Source of the DNA: Gordonia hankookensis
Lineage (GTDB): Bacteria; Actinomycetota; Actinomycetes; Mycobacteriales; Mycobacteriaceae
Direction: 5' to 3'
DNA: 64,000 nt
Assembly (NCBI RefSeq): GCF_014673215.1
Contig: NZ_JACWMS010000003.1
Coordinates: 558,001 to 622,000, forward strand
Position 1 is the stretch's first letter, and the number at the start of each line of letters is the position of its first letter. The position numbers were made by a program, and so were the translations under genes. Positions 36,919-45,773 of this stretch are shown here, in pieces. A model generated the notes under the pieces. The model searched no databases and had not been told where the DNA came from. It saw nothing but the letters and a program-made list of their open reading frames with translations.

Positions 36919-38583
36919 TCAGAGAAACGGGGCGAACGGGGGTACCTCTTCGGGATCGACGTCGATCACCACGCAGTTCGGGCCGTCTGCGGCGAAGAGC
37001 TCGGCGCAGCACTCCGCGACGTCGTCGATGTCCGTCACGTGCCGCACCACGAGATCGGCGAACATCGTGTCGAGACCCGCTGCGATGGCGGTCGGCCGGA
37101 AGCGATTGACGGTGGTCGTGTCGGGGAAGTAGAGACGATCGCGGGTGACGCACATCCCGTGTGCGTCGTTGTTCAGGATGATCAAGCTGAGCGGGGCGTC
37201 GTGCTCGATGGCCGTGTGGATCTCCATACCGTGCATGAAAAACGCACCGTCACCGGCGATCACGATCGACCGTGACCGATCGTCGACCACTGCGCACCGC
37301 ACCGCATTACCCACACCCGCCGCGATCGCATGCCCCATCCCGCCCATCCCCAGCGCGACCGTGAACCGCTGCGCAGGCGAGAACGGCAGGTGATGCAGAG
37401 CTGCAGCGCCTGCGTTGCCCGCGTCGGCGAACACCGCGCATACCGGCGGCAGCTGCTCACCGATCGCCTCGATGACCGCCCGCACACCCGGCCGGGTCGA
37501 TGGGACGCGCGGCACCGGTAGATGGTCGATGGTGATGTCCGGAGGCGCCGGTGATCGCGACATCTTCGCGCCGACCAGCTTTCCCAGCATCCGTATCGAG
37601 TGTTCGAGATCGTCTGTCGCGATCTGGGTACAGTCCCCGAATCGCGCATCGTGACGTCCGATGGAGGTCAGGTCGGTCGAACGGAGTACATCATCGAGTC
37701 CGGCACGATCGGTGACCGACATCCGGCACCCGATCGCGACCACCATCTCGGCTGTACGGACGGCGACGTGCGCGCTCGGGTGCCCCATCACGCCGGTCAC
37801 CCCCGCGAAACCACCGCCGGCGGCGAACACGTCGCGCCCACCCGGTGATGCGACCGTGACGGCTCCGATGCACTCGGCCAGTTCACCTATCTGTGTGCCG
37901 AGGCGCTCCCAGGACGCCTGTTCACCGGCCCACAGACAGACGCGTCCGGGTGCCGTCGCGGTTGCTGCCATGCGCTCGGCCAGGGCCTCGAGAGGACCGT
38001 CGTCGATGGACACGCCCGGTTCCGGATGCACGTCCGGATGGGTCGGCGCCGATCCAGGCATCGGCGCAGCCTGTACGTCCTTCGGGATGATCAGTACAGC
38101 AGGCAGTCCGCGCTCGAGGGTGTGAGACGCGGTCGCGAGCGCGGCAGCCATCGTCTCCGGTGACGAGACCTCGGCACACGACCCGCTCACCGCGGCCATC
38201 AACGCGACCAGATCGATGGTGTCCGGCGGGTTCAACATGTCCTGGAATGCACCTTGACCGACCAGACCTGTTGGCGCGCTGCCGATCAGGGCCAACACGG
38301 GCACTCGGCTGTCGTACGCCTCGGCCAATGCCGGCACGACGTTCATCGCTCCGCCGCCCGAGGTCGTCATCACCACACCGGGCCGGCCGGTGATCCGCGT
38401 CGTCCCGTCCGCCATCGCGCCTGCGGCGAATTCGTGCTTGGCCACCACAGGGCAGATCCCGACGTCCTGCGCCGCCGCGTACATGTCCTCGATGTTGGCG
38501 CCGTGGACTCCGTACGCGACACGCACGCCGTGATCATGAAGCACCTGCATGAGATGCCTCGCCGTCGACCGGTCTCGCGCCAT
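36919..38583 (-). CDS. Thiamine-diphosphate enzyme, acetolactate synthase-like
   Basis: 554-residue three-domain ThDP enzyme. The N-terminal pyrimidine domain has the cofactor-activating Glu51 in PVVAKHEFAAGAMADG and the TSGGGAMNVVPALAEAYDS loop. The central domain spans about 195-330. The C-terminal domain has GDGAFFMHGMEIHTAIEHD ending in ILNNDAHGM, the GDG...NN ThDP/Mg motif. ATG at 38583 gives a normal N-terminus (MARDRSTARHLMQVL). It is the first gene of the operon. It probably decarboxylates a 2-oxoacid and transfers the aldehyde unit; it lacks an adjacent regulatory subunit, so it is not the housekeeping IlvB. Confidence 0.88.
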   Translation of the reverse strand: MARDRSTARHLMQVLHDHGVRVAYGVHGANIEDMYAAAQDVGICPVVAKHEFAAGAMADGTTRITGRPGVVMTTSGGGAMNVVPALAEAYDSRVPVLALIGSAPTGLVGQGAFQDMLNPPDTIDLVALMAAVSGSCAEVSSPETMAAALATASHTLERGLPAVLIIPKDVQAAPMPGSAPTHPDVHPEPGVSIDDGPLEALAERMAATATAPGRVCLWAGEQASWERLGTQIGELAECIGAVTVASPGGRDVFAAGGGFAGVTGVMGHPSAHVAVRTAEMVVAIGCRMSVTDRAGLDDVLRSTDLTSIGRHDARFGDCTQIATDDLEHSIRMLGKLVGAKMSRSPAPPDITIDHLPVPRVPSTRPGVRAVIEAIGEQLPPVCAVFADAGNAGAAALHHLPFSPAQRFTVALGMGGMGHAIAAGVGNAVRCAVVDDRSRSIVIAGDGAFFMHGMEIHTAIEHDAPLSLIILNNDAHGMCVTRDRLYFPDTTTVNRFRPTAIAAGLDTMFADLVVRHVTDIDDVAECCAELFAADGPNCVVIDVDPEEVPPFAPFL

Positions 38584-38606
38584 GTGACAACCATGCGTCG
38601 GCCGCC

Positions 38607-38622
38607 CTGAAGGTTTGCTGAA
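38607..38622 (-). promoter_or_regulatory. CTGAA-N6-CTGAA direct repeat, candidate response-regulator site
   Basis: Two CTGAA words at 38607 and 38618 repeat with an 11-bp period, reading TTCAG-N6-TTCAG on the minus strand. One helical turn between half-sites is the usual layout for OmpR-family regulators such as the one encoded at 40160-40831. The site is in the 89-base gap between the ThDP operon and the kinase gene. Confidence 0.4.
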
Positions 38623-38672
38623 AGTGCACGCTGGCCGTGAGGTCCGCGCGGGAATACGCTCGTAGGGCACCG

Positions 38673-40181
38673 ATGCACACCGAAGGGCACCAGATCGTGG
38701 CGAACACGCGAAAAGGCTTGCCGCACGTCATTCGACGGCGCGGTGGCGTGCGTGTGCAGTCGACGATCATCGCCGCCGTGGTGGTCACCCTGGCCCTGTC
38801 GGTCGGCGGCATGGCCATGTTGTTCATGCTGCACCGGGCCAACAACGAAGCCATGTACCGATCCACCGGTCGGCAGGCGTACCAGATCGCGGCGGCGATC
38901 GAGCGCAACGGCATCCCGGGCGTCGACGCCGACGACCTCGCGCCGGGCGCCGGCGTCGACGTCATTCAGGTGATCGACGCGAGTGGGCGCGTGGTCCGCT
39001 CATCGCCCGGCGCGCCGAGCGGTCCGATCATCGATGTCGACCAGGCGCCGCACACCTACCGATACTTCGACAACATCGGAATCTCCGGATTCGCCGGGGA
39101 ATTCTGCGCCACCGCAGTCGGCGCCGAACACGACAACGCGTACTACACCGTGCTGGCGCTCGACCGCGCAACGGGTGTGCGCCACAGCGAGTGGGTGACC
39201 GGCATCATCCTGGCGGCCGAGATCCCGCTTCTCGTCGTCGTCGCCGCAGGTGCGGTGTACCTCCTGGTCGGGCGTTCACTACGACCCGTGTCCCGGATAA
39301 CCAAGCGGGTCAACGAGATCACCGCAACTGCTCTCGGACAACGCGTGCCGGTACCATCCGCCGATGACGAGATCAGCACCCTCGCGACGACGATGAACGA
39401 CATGCTGTCGCGGCTGGAGAACGCGCGGGATGCTCAACTCCGCTTCGTGGCCGACGCCTCCCACGAGTTACGCAGTCCGCTGACGACCATCGTCGGGATT
39501 CTCGACCTCGCCGACGACACCGATTCCGCCGTCGACCTGCCGACCGTCCGCACCATCCTGCTGCCGGAGGCGAAACGGATGCAGGTGATGGTCGACGATC
39601 TGCTCATGCTGGCCCGCGCCGACGAGAACGGGCTCACCCTGAACCTCGACGAGATCGACCTCGACGACGTGGTGGCCGCAGAGGTCGGACGTGTCCGGTC
39701 GCTCGGTTCAGCTCGAATCCGGCTGCACGTCAAGCCGATCAGGATGATCGGCGACAGCGACAAGATCACGCGGGCACTGCGGAACGTCATCGACAACGCG
39801 GTCCGGCACGCTCGGTCCACGGTGTCGGTGTCGATGCGGATCGACGGCGACGACGCTGTGGTGACGGTCGCCGATGACGGTTCCGGCATACCGGTCCGCG
39901 ATCGCGACGTCGTCTTCCAGCGATTCGCACGCCTCGACGTCGATCGCCGCAATCAGTTCGGCGCCGGGCTGGGTCTGGCCATCGTCCGCGAGATCGCCCG
40001 CGCACACGGAGGCTCCGCGAGCGTCGGCGAAAGCGACACGGGCGGAGCAGCTGTGACGATCACGCTGCCCTTGTCGGTGTCCGTGCCGGTCGGCCACGAT
40101 TCGACGCCGCCTGTGCTCACCACCGGGGAACCGACCGACGAGGAGATCTCCCCCGACCCTCAGACCTCGCAGAGCCGGTAG
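38673..40181 (+). CDS. Sensor histidine kinase, HAMP-HisKA type
   Basis: 502-residue membrane kinase. Two transmembrane helices (about 33-55 and 178-200) flank an extracytoplasmic sensor domain of about 120 residues. A HAMP linker (GRSLRPVSRITKRVNEI) precedes FVADASHELRSPLTTIVG with the phosphoacceptor His, then NVIDNAVRHAR (N box), VADDGSGIPVRDRD (G1) and FGAGLGLAIVREIARAHGG (G2). ATG at 38673 was chosen; GTG 38697 is possible. It is divergent from the ThDP operon and its 3' end overlaps that of the response-regulator gene. Confidence 0.93.
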   Translation: MHTEGHQIVANTRKGLPHVIRRRGGVRVQSTIIAAVVVTLALSVGGMAMLFMLHRANNEAMYRSTGRQAYQIAAAIERNGIPGVDADDLAPGAGVDVIQVIDASGRVVRSSPGAPSGPIIDVDQAPHTYRYFDNIGISGFAGEFCATAVGAEHDNAYYTVLALDRATGVRHSEWVTGIILAAEIPLLVVVAAGAVYLLVGRSLRPVSRITKRVNEITATALGQRVPVPSADDEISTLATTMNDMLSRLENARDAQLRFVADASHELRSPLTTIVGILDLADDTDSAVDLPTVRTILLPEAKRMQVMVDDLLMLARADENGLTLNLDEIDLDDVVAAEVGRVRSLGSARIRLHVKPIRMIGDSDKITRALRNVIDNAVRHARSTVSVSMRIDGDDAVVTVADDGSGIPVRDRDVVFQRFARLDVDRRNQFGAGLGLAIVREIARAHGGSASVGESDTGGAAVTITLPLSVSVPVGHDSTPPVLTTGEPTDEEISPDPQTSQSR

Positions 40182-40831
40182 CCGGCACCGCGAACCGTCT
40201 CTATCGATCGCACCCCGAACGGATCATCGATCCGCTTGCGCAGATACCGGATGTAGACCTCGACGATGTTCTCGTCGCCCTCGTAGTTCTCATCCCAGAT
40301 CGATTCCAGGATGAGCCTTTTGGAGACCACCGTCTCCTTGTTCCGGATCAGGAATTCCAGCAGGGCGTATTCGCGCGGTGTCAGCGTGACCGTGGTGTCG
40401 CCTCGCGCCACTTTGCGTTCCGCCGGATCCATGGTGAGACTGCCGGCCGTGAGGATCGCCGGCCGCTCCCGGCCGCCCCTGCGCATCACGGCCCGGAGGT
40501 GGGCTTTGAGGACCACCACCGAGAACGGTTTGACGAGGTAGTCGTCGGCCCCGTAATCCAAGGCTTCGGCCTGGTCGTACTCCCCGTCCTTGGCGCTGAG
40601 CATCAGCACCGGCGTCCAGATCTTCCGCTCGCGCATCTCCTGCACGACACGAAATCCGTTGAGCTTCGGCAACATGATGTCGAGCACGACGACGTCGAAC
40701 TGCTCCTCGGCGGCCCGCCACAGACCCTCCGCACCGTCGGTGGCGACCACGACGCTCCAACCTTCGCTCGCCAGAACCCGACGCACCGTTTCCGCCGCGC
40801 GCACATCGTCGTCGACAACCAACACTCGCAC
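40160..40831 (-). CDS. OmpR-family response regulator
   Basis: 223-residue regulator. Receiver domain: acidic pocket VVDDDVRAAE, phosphoacceptor Asp in VVVLDIMLPKLNG near residue 51, and conserved Lys in DYLVKPFSVVVLKAHL near 101. The C-terminal winged helix includes LTPREYALLEFLIRNKE and VEVYIRYLRKRIDDPFG. It is almost certainly the partner of the convergent kinase gene, with which it shares 22 bases at the 3' ends. Likely targets are the divergent ThDP operon and its own promoter. Confidence 0.94.
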   Translation of the reverse strand: MRVLVVDDDVRAAETVRRVLASEGWSVVVATDGAEGLWRAAEEQFDVVVLDIMLPKLNGFRVVQEMRERKIWTPVLMLSAKDGEYDQAEALDYGADDYLVKPFSVVVLKAHLRAVMRRGGRERPAILTAGSLTMDPAERKVARGDTTVTLTPREYALLEFLIRNKETVVSKRLILESIWDENYEGDENIVEVYIRYLRKRIDDPFGVRSIETVRGAGYRLCEV

Positions 40832-40990
40832 CGATCAACCTCACTCACCGACGGCTCCCATCTCGAGCCCCGGCACGAAGCCGACAAAGGCCACGACGAG
40901 CATCCGTGATCTGTCCCGTCCCGACCCAGATCTGACCCTACCCCTGTTCGCACCGATGCGGCCTGCTCGGCGGCGATGATCGGGCCGCCG
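40832..40990 (-). promoter_or_regulatory. Upstream region of the response-regulator gene
   Basis: 159 bases without a gene, between the response regulator and the glycosylase stop. It contains a direct repeat GATCTGTCCC (40908-40917) and GATCTGACCC (40929-40938) with a 21-bp period, two helical turns, which could be an autoregulatory site. No terminator is seen. Confidence 0.3.
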
Positions 40991-41893
40991 TCATTTCAAC
41001 AACCGTGACATCCGGCGGTCGGCGAGCACCTTGCCTCCGGTCTGGCACGTCGGGCAGTACTGAAACGAGCGGTCCGAGAACGACACCTCGCGGATCGTGT
41101 CGCCGCACACCGGGCACGGCAGGCCCGTCCGCGCATGCACCTTCAGCCCGGTTCGCTTCTCCGACTTCAACCGGGCGACCTCTTGCCCCTCGAGGCGACC
41201 GATGGCGTCGGCGAGTACGGACCGCATCGTCGTGTACAGAGAGTCCACCTGGGCGTCGGTCAGCGACTTGGCCGACGCGAACGGCGACAGCCGGGCGTCG
41301 TGCAGGATCTCGTCGGAGTAGGCGTTGCCGATCCCGGCCATCGTGCGCTGATCGGTGAGGACGTTCTTGATCCGGCCAGACGTCCCCGCCAGGATGGTGC
41401 CGAACTCGTCACGGGACATCGCGAGGACGTCCGGCCCGAGCGATGCGATCCGGTCGACCTCACCGACGTCGCGCACCACCCATACGGCCAACCGCTTCTG
41501 CGTGCCTGCTTCGGTGACGTCGAACCCCTCGCCCGGCAGGCCGCAGTGCACGCGCACGGCGATCGGCCCCTTGCCGCCCGGGCGTGGCGGGGTCTGCGAG
41601 AGTTGCTCGCTCCAGCGCAGCCACCCGGCACGCGACAGGTGGATCACCAGATTGATCACCGGTTCCGGCTCCGCGGCGACATTCGTGCTGTCCGGACCCG
41701 GGACGGTTCGGATGACCAGGTACTTTCCGATCCGACCCACCGACTCGACCACGCGCCCGGCCAGCGCCGTGTAGGGCGGATCCGCGGTCTTGAGAACAGC
41801 CAGCGACGCAACGTCGACCCGGCGGATCGGGAAACCGGCCGCTCGGCCGTCCACGTAGGCAGCCACCGCCGCCACCTCAGGGAGCTCAGGCAT
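40991..41893 (-). CDS. Fpg/Nei-family DNA glycosylase
   Basis: 300-residue base-excision repair enzyme. It starts MPELPEVAAVAAYVDG, where Pro2 (after Met removal, the N-terminal catalytic residue) and Glu3 are conserved. The helix-two-turn-helix part includes RIKNVLTDQRTMAGIGNAYS and DEILHDARLSPF, and the C-terminal zinc finger is CPVCGDTIREVSFSDRSF then YCPTC. It excises oxidised bases and nicks the strand. ATG at 41893 is fixed by the invariant MPELPE. It is divergent from cysQ by 25 bases and occupies the place of Rv0944 in the conserved block. Confidence 0.92.
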   Translation of the reverse strand: MPELPEVAAVAAYVDGRAAGFPIRRVDVASLAVLKTADPPYTALAGRVVESVGRIGKYLVIRTVPGPDSTNVAAEPEPVINLVIHLSRAGWLRWSEQLSQTPPRPGGKGPIAVRVHCGLPGEGFDVTEAGTQKRLAVWVVRDVGEVDRIASLGPDVLAMSRDEFGTILAGTSGRIKNVLTDQRTMAGIGNAYSDEILHDARLSPFASAKSLTDAQVDSLYTTMRSVLADAIGRLEGQEVARLKSEKRTGLKVHARTGLPCPVCGDTIREVSFSDRSFQYCPTCQTGGKVLADRRMSRLLK

Positions 41894-41918
41894 GGGTCCA
41901 GTGTGCTCTAGTAGGGGG

Positions 41919-42659
41919 ATGATCTCCCGCCTTTCCGATGCCGAACTGGCGGCGCGCGTCGCCGAAGGTGCAGGCGAGATCCTCATGGGTGTCCGCCACG
42001 GCGGACTACTCGGCGGTCGCCATCTCGGTGACGTCGGCGACGCCATGGCGCAGGCATGGATCGCGAACGTCCTCGGCAGGCACCGACCACATGATGCGAT
42101 CCTGTCCGAGGAGGGTGCCGACGTCGGCGACCGGGCCACAGCCGATCGCGTGTGGATCATCGATCCGCTCGACGGCACCAGCGAGTTCTCGTCCGGCACC
42201 GCCGACTGGGCCGTGCATGTCGCGCTCACCGAGTCCGGCGCGGTGACGACCGCGGCCGTGTCACTACCCGCCGTCGGCGAGGTCTTCCGATCCGATGCGG
42301 TGAAACCGCCGAGCGGCACTCTCACCGGGCGGATGGCGGCATCGCGGTACGGCGGCTCCTACGAGAGCGCGTGGGTGTCCCGGCGACTGTCGCTGAACAT
42401 GATCGGGATCGGATCGGCAGGCGCGAAGGCGATGGCGGTGGTGCGCGGCGACGTCGACGCCTATGTGCATGCCGGCGGTCAGTACGAGTGGGACAACTGC
42501 GCTCCGGTCGGTGTCGCCCTGGCAGCCGATCTCCACTGCAGCAGGCTCGACGGGTCGACCATCGTCTACAACCAGCCCCGCCCGTACATGCCCGACTTCG
42601 TCATCTGCCGCAAGGAGATCCGCGACGATCTGCTCGCCGCGCTGGACGAGATCTGGTGA
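41919..42659 (+). CDS. cysQ: 3'(2'),5'-bisphosphate nucleotidase / inositol monophosphatase family
   Basis: 246-residue metal-dependent phosphatase. Metal-binding LSEEGADVGD and WIIDPLDGTSEFSSG (the DPLDGT motif) near residues 65-95 and the C-terminal HAGGQYEWDNCAPVGVALA (WD motif) are intact. The size and EEGAD motif match mycobacterial CysQ, which removes PAP formed during sulfate assimilation, although an inositol-phosphate substrate is possible. ATG at 41919 directly follows an AGGGGG stretch. Confidence 0.85.
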   Translation: MISRLSDAELAARVAEGAGEILMGVRHGGLLGGRHLGDVGDAMAQAWIANVLGRHRPHDAILSEEGADVGDRATADRVWIIDPLDGTSEFSSGTADWAVHVALTESGAVTTAAVSLPAVGEVFRSDAVKPPSGTLTGRMAASRYGGSYESAWVSRRLSLNMIGIGSAGAKAMAVVRGDVDAYVHAGGQYEWDNCAPVGVALAADLHCSRLDGSTIVYNQPRPYMPDFVICRKEIRDDLLAALDEIW

Positions 42660-42678
42660 CCGGCCGGGCAGATGTCAG

Positions 42679-43434
42679 TCAGCCTTTGCGGAGCAGGTAG
42701 ATGTCCATGATCCAGCCGATGCGTTCACGCGCCTCGGCCCGGGCGGCGACGATCTGCTCGGCGACGTCGGCCACCCGGCCGCTGATCAGGATCTGGTCGT
42801 CGGTACCCACGTAGGCACCCCACCAGATGTGGTCGTCGGGGTCCGCGATCTGCCGGAACGCCAGGGTGCCGTCGAGCATCACGATCTGGTTGGTGTCGGC
42901 GCCATGCGGGGTGTCACCGAGGCGGCGCCCCGTCGTGATGTGGACGGGTTCACCGATCCGGTTCGCCGCGATGCGATGCGCTGCGGTGAGAGCACTGGCG
43001 CTGGTCACGCCGGGGACGACCTCGACGTCGATCGACAATCCGGAATGTTCGGCGAGGTCGTCGACGATACGAAGGGTGCTGTCATACAGCGCGGGGTCGC
43101 CCCACACCAGAAGGGCCGCCACGCCACCATCGGGCACCTCGGTGGTGAGCACGTCGGTGAAGATCGAGGCGCGGGCGGCATGCCACCGACGCACCTCGGC
43201 GTCGTAGTCCGCCGGATCGCGGTTGCGGGGCGGGTCGACGACCTCGATGACCCGATGACCGGGGCGGCCGTACCGCGTGAGGATGTCGCGGCGCACCGCA
43301 CTCAGCGATTTCTTGTCGCCCCCCTTGTCCAGCACGAGAAATGCGTCGACGTCGCCGAGCGCATCGATCGCCTCGAGGGTGATCTGGCGCGGATTGCCCG
43401 GACCGATCCCGATGACCCGCAATGTGATCTGCAC
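42679..43434 (-). CDS. cobF: Precorrin-6A synthase (deacetylating)
   Basis: 251-residue tetrapyrrole methylase. The N-terminal VIGIGPGNPRQITLEAIDAL is the SAM-binding start of the family, AALLVWGDPALYDSTLRIVDD is the second conserved segment, and VEVVPGVTSASALTAAHRI the third. CobF methylates C1 and removes the acetyl group of precorrin-5 in aerobic cobalamin synthesis. GTG at 43434 begins seven bases after the upstream SDR stop. No other cob genes are in the window, so this is a detached pathway member. Confidence 0.9.
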   Translation of the reverse strand: MQITLRVIGIGPGNPRQITLEAIDALGDVDAFLVLDKGGDKKSLSAVRRDILTRYGRPGHRVIEVVDPPRNRDPADYDAEVRRWHAARASIFTDVLTTEVPDGGVAALLVWGDPALYDSTLRIVDDLAEHSGLSIDVEVVPGVTSASALTAAHRIAANRIGEPVHITTGRRLGDTPHGADTNQIVMLDGTLAFRQIADPDDHIWWGAYVGTDDQILISGRVADVAEQIVAARAEARERIGWIMDIYLLRKG

Positions 43435-43441
43435 GGGGCGG

Positions 43442-44269
43442 TCAGATCCGGACCTTGCGCAGGCCGTGTATGCGCGCAGACAGGTCCAGGACCGCCTGGC
43501 GGGGCAACAACCGCCGGAGCGCGAAGACGATCCCGGCGTGGTTTCCCTTGGCGTAGAACGGCTTGGGATGCTCAGCCAGGGCGGCCCCGACGATGACCGT
43601 GGCCATCGCCGTGGCACTGATTCCGGCGTCCTCGTTCGTGCGGGTGGCGGCCGCGAGGGTCTCGTATTCACCCCGGTAGGGCGAGTCGTCGCCGATGTGG
43701 ATGCTGCGCCGATCCCCGATTCCGGTGGCGATGGTCCCGGGCTCCACCGAGATCATCCGGATGCCGTAGGGCGCGACCTCCCGTCGGGTGGCCAATGCGA
43801 AGGCCTTGAGCGCGGATTTCGTTGCGGCGTAATTCGATCGGAAGGCAACCGGGAAGCTGGAGAGCATGGAACCGACCATCACCACCGTCCCGGTGCCGCG
43901 TTCCCGCATCCCCGGCAGCACCGCCTTGGTGAGTGCCACCGGCCCGAACACGTTGGCGGCGAACAGATCCTCGATCGCTGCCATGGACGTGTCCTCGAGC
44001 GCACCCGCCTGACTCTCGCCCGCGTTGTTGATCAGCACGTCGATCGCGCCGATCTCGTGGGCACAGTCGATCGCGCTCTGATAGTCGGCGTTGTCGAGGC
44101 GTACGTACCGAACTCCGGCAACCGGGTCTGCCACGGCCTCCGGTCGGCGGCTGGTGCCGTACACCGTGTGTCCGCGCTCGACGAAGATGCGGGCCACCTC
44201 GGCCCCGATCCCACTCGAGGCGCCGGTGACGAGAACGACCTTGGAACCTGATGCAGCAGCCACGGACAC
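43442..44269 (-). CDS. Short-chain dehydrogenase/reductase
   Basis: 275-residue SDR with VVLVTGASSGIGAEVARIF (cofactor loop, about residue 10), INNAGESQAGALED, catalytic Ser in VVMVGSMLSSFPVA and the SNYAATKSALKAFAL motif near 155. Arg residues after the second strand (GTSRRPEAV) suggest NADP(H). The start is GTG 44269 or 44263. It is just upstream of cobF, seven bases apart, but a functional link to cobalamin is not evident. Confidence 0.88.
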   Translation of the reverse strand: MSVAAASGSKVVLVTGASSGIGAEVARIFVERGHTVYGTSRRPEAVADPVAGVRYVRLDNADYQSAIDCAHEIGAIDVLINNAGESQAGALEDTSMAAIEDLFAANVFGPVALTKAVLPGMRERGTGTVVMVGSMLSSFPVAFRSNYAATKSALKAFALATRREVAPYGIRMISVEPGTIATGIGDRRSIHIGDDSPYRGEYETLAAATRTNEDAGISATAMATVIVGAALAEHPKPFYAKGNHAGIVFALRRLLPRQAVLDLSARIHGLRKVRI

Positions 44270-44300
44270 ACCGTAGCGTGCCGACCTGACGGCGCAGTGC

Positions 44301-45740
44301 TCAGTCCGGCAGCGACTTCGAGAAGCTCGCGGACTCGGCAGCGGACTCCGACGCGAACCAGACCTCGGGCTCGATCTCGGCATAGGACGGCTGAGTCGGC
44401 GTGTAATAGACGCCGTCGGTCGCGCTCACCTTGATCGGGTACCCGTCGGGGGCCTGCTTCGGATCGTCGAGTGGGAGATGTGCACCCACCGGTACAGGTT
44501 CGCGCCGGCCGTTGGCGACGTAGTAGCCGACGCCGTCACCGTGCCCGTGCACCGACCCATCGATCACCGAATCGCCGGACACTGAATCGCCGGACACCGC
44601 GGCCGCGGTCCCCCGGTCGCCTTCACCGGCCTCTGGCGACTCGGCGACATCGGCGTCGTCAGCTGCGTCGTCGACGACAGTGCTCTCTCCCGAATCCGGA
44701 GTCGGCACATCGGTCTCGCCGACGTCTGACGTCTCCGCTTCTCGCGCCCCGGTTGCCGCACCTGCTGCCACGGCCCCACCCGCCGCAGCGGCGACACCGG
44801 CCGCCGCACCGCGATGTGTCGTCGGAGCTCCGGCGGCCCCCTCGGCGGCATCCGACTCGTCGACGGTCGCCTGCGGAGCGGTCGCCGCCCTCCCTTCATC
44901 CGCGCGAACGTCGGGTGTCTTCGGTCCCCGTGCCTTGCGGAACAGCCAGATCAAGAAGAGCCCGACCAGGATCAGCAGGAACGGGATCAGCAGCCACCAC
45001 CACGACGTTCCGTCGGTGTCGGAGTCCGACGTGTTCGTGTCGTCGGCCGCCGCGTCACCACGGGAATCGGCCATACCGGGGATGCTCGACCCGGACAGCT
45101 GTTGCGCCCAGTTCGGGTCGGGTGCACTCGTCCACGCCCCGGTCGACCTGCTGTACGTCAGGGTCCCGTTGGCGAACTCCTGGGAGACGATGTCACCGGA
45201 CGTCGTCATGTCGGCGGTCGGCGCTCCCAACGTGGCGCCGAGCTTGTCGGTGGCCACCGTGAACGGTCCCCGTACCACCCAGGCGCCACCGCTCGGTGTC
45301 CAGTAGATCTTCGGTTGATCGGCGGCCGCGAACGACGCACCGCGACCCGTCGGGCGGTAATCCGCCGGGCCCTCGCTCGAACTGGGGAAGCCCAGGCTGC
45401 CGGTGGGGCCGCCCTCGTCGGTGTACTTGGCCAGGATGCCGCCGTAGAGGACTCGGGCACCGTGTTCGGGCGACCAGAACACCGTGCCGTTGGCGAACTT
45501 CTGTTCGAAGCCGTCTCCGACCGCCGTCAGGTCACCGTCCTCGGCGCCCAGTCCGGTGTCCGCCTGGCCGCGATCCGCGTCGCCCGCACTGATCTGCTGT
45601 TCGAGTTCGGCGATTGCGGCCTGCGCGTCACTCTGGGGATCGGCACCCGCATGCGGCGCCAGCAGCAGTGCTGTCGCGGACGCAGCGATGAAACCCAGTG
45701 CGAGAGCACCGACCCTCGCACGTGTGTGTGATGTGGCCAT
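44301..45740 (-). CDS. LGFP-repeat membrane-anchored protein with C-terminal sunset-like domain
   Basis: 479-residue protein. A signal peptide ending near ALLLAPHAGADP is followed by a helical linker and LGFP repeats (FANGTVFWSPEHGARVLYGG, GSLGFPSSSEGP, then KLGATLGAPTADM), a module thought to hold proteins to the mycolyl-arabinogalactan layer. A transmembrane helix (WWWLLIPFLLILVGLFLIWL) at about 245-265 is followed by a basic RKARGPK stop and a long Ala/Asp-rich cytoplasmic tail. The final 60 residues, GYPIKVSATDGVYYTPTQPS then EVWFASESAAESASF, match the small sunset-type domain. It could tie the mycomembrane to the cytoplasm. Confidence 0.8.
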   Translation of the reverse strand: MATSHTRARVGALALGFIAASATALLLAPHAGADPQSDAQAAIAELEQQISAGDADRGQADTGLGAEDGDLTAVGDGFEQKFANGTVFWSPEHGARVLYGGILAKYTDEGGPTGSLGFPSSSEGPADYRPTGRGASFAAADQPKIYWTPSGGAWVVRGPFTVATDKLGATLGAPTADMTTSGDIVSQEFANGTLTYSRSTGAWTSAPDPNWAQQLSGSSIPGMADSRGDAAADDTNTSDSDTDGTSWWWLLIPFLLILVGLFLIWLFRKARGPKTPDVRADEGRAATAPQATVDESDAAEGAAGAPTTHRGAAAGVAAAAGGAVAAGAATGAREAETSDVGETDVPTPDSGESTVVDDAADDADVAESPEAGEGDRGTAAAVSGDSVSGDSVIDGSVHGHGDGVGYYVANGRREPVPVGAHLPLDDPKQAPDGYPIKVSATDGVYYTPTQPSYAEIEPEVWFASESAAESASFSKSLPD

Positions 45741-45773
45741 TGCCTTCCTCGACCTCGCCTCGCTCGAACTCGT

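Noticed and set aside
36919..38583. Housekeeping acetolactate synthase (ilvB)
   Set aside because: There is no ilvN or ilvC next to it, and its operon partners (KAS III-like, aminotransferase) point to a dedicated pathway.
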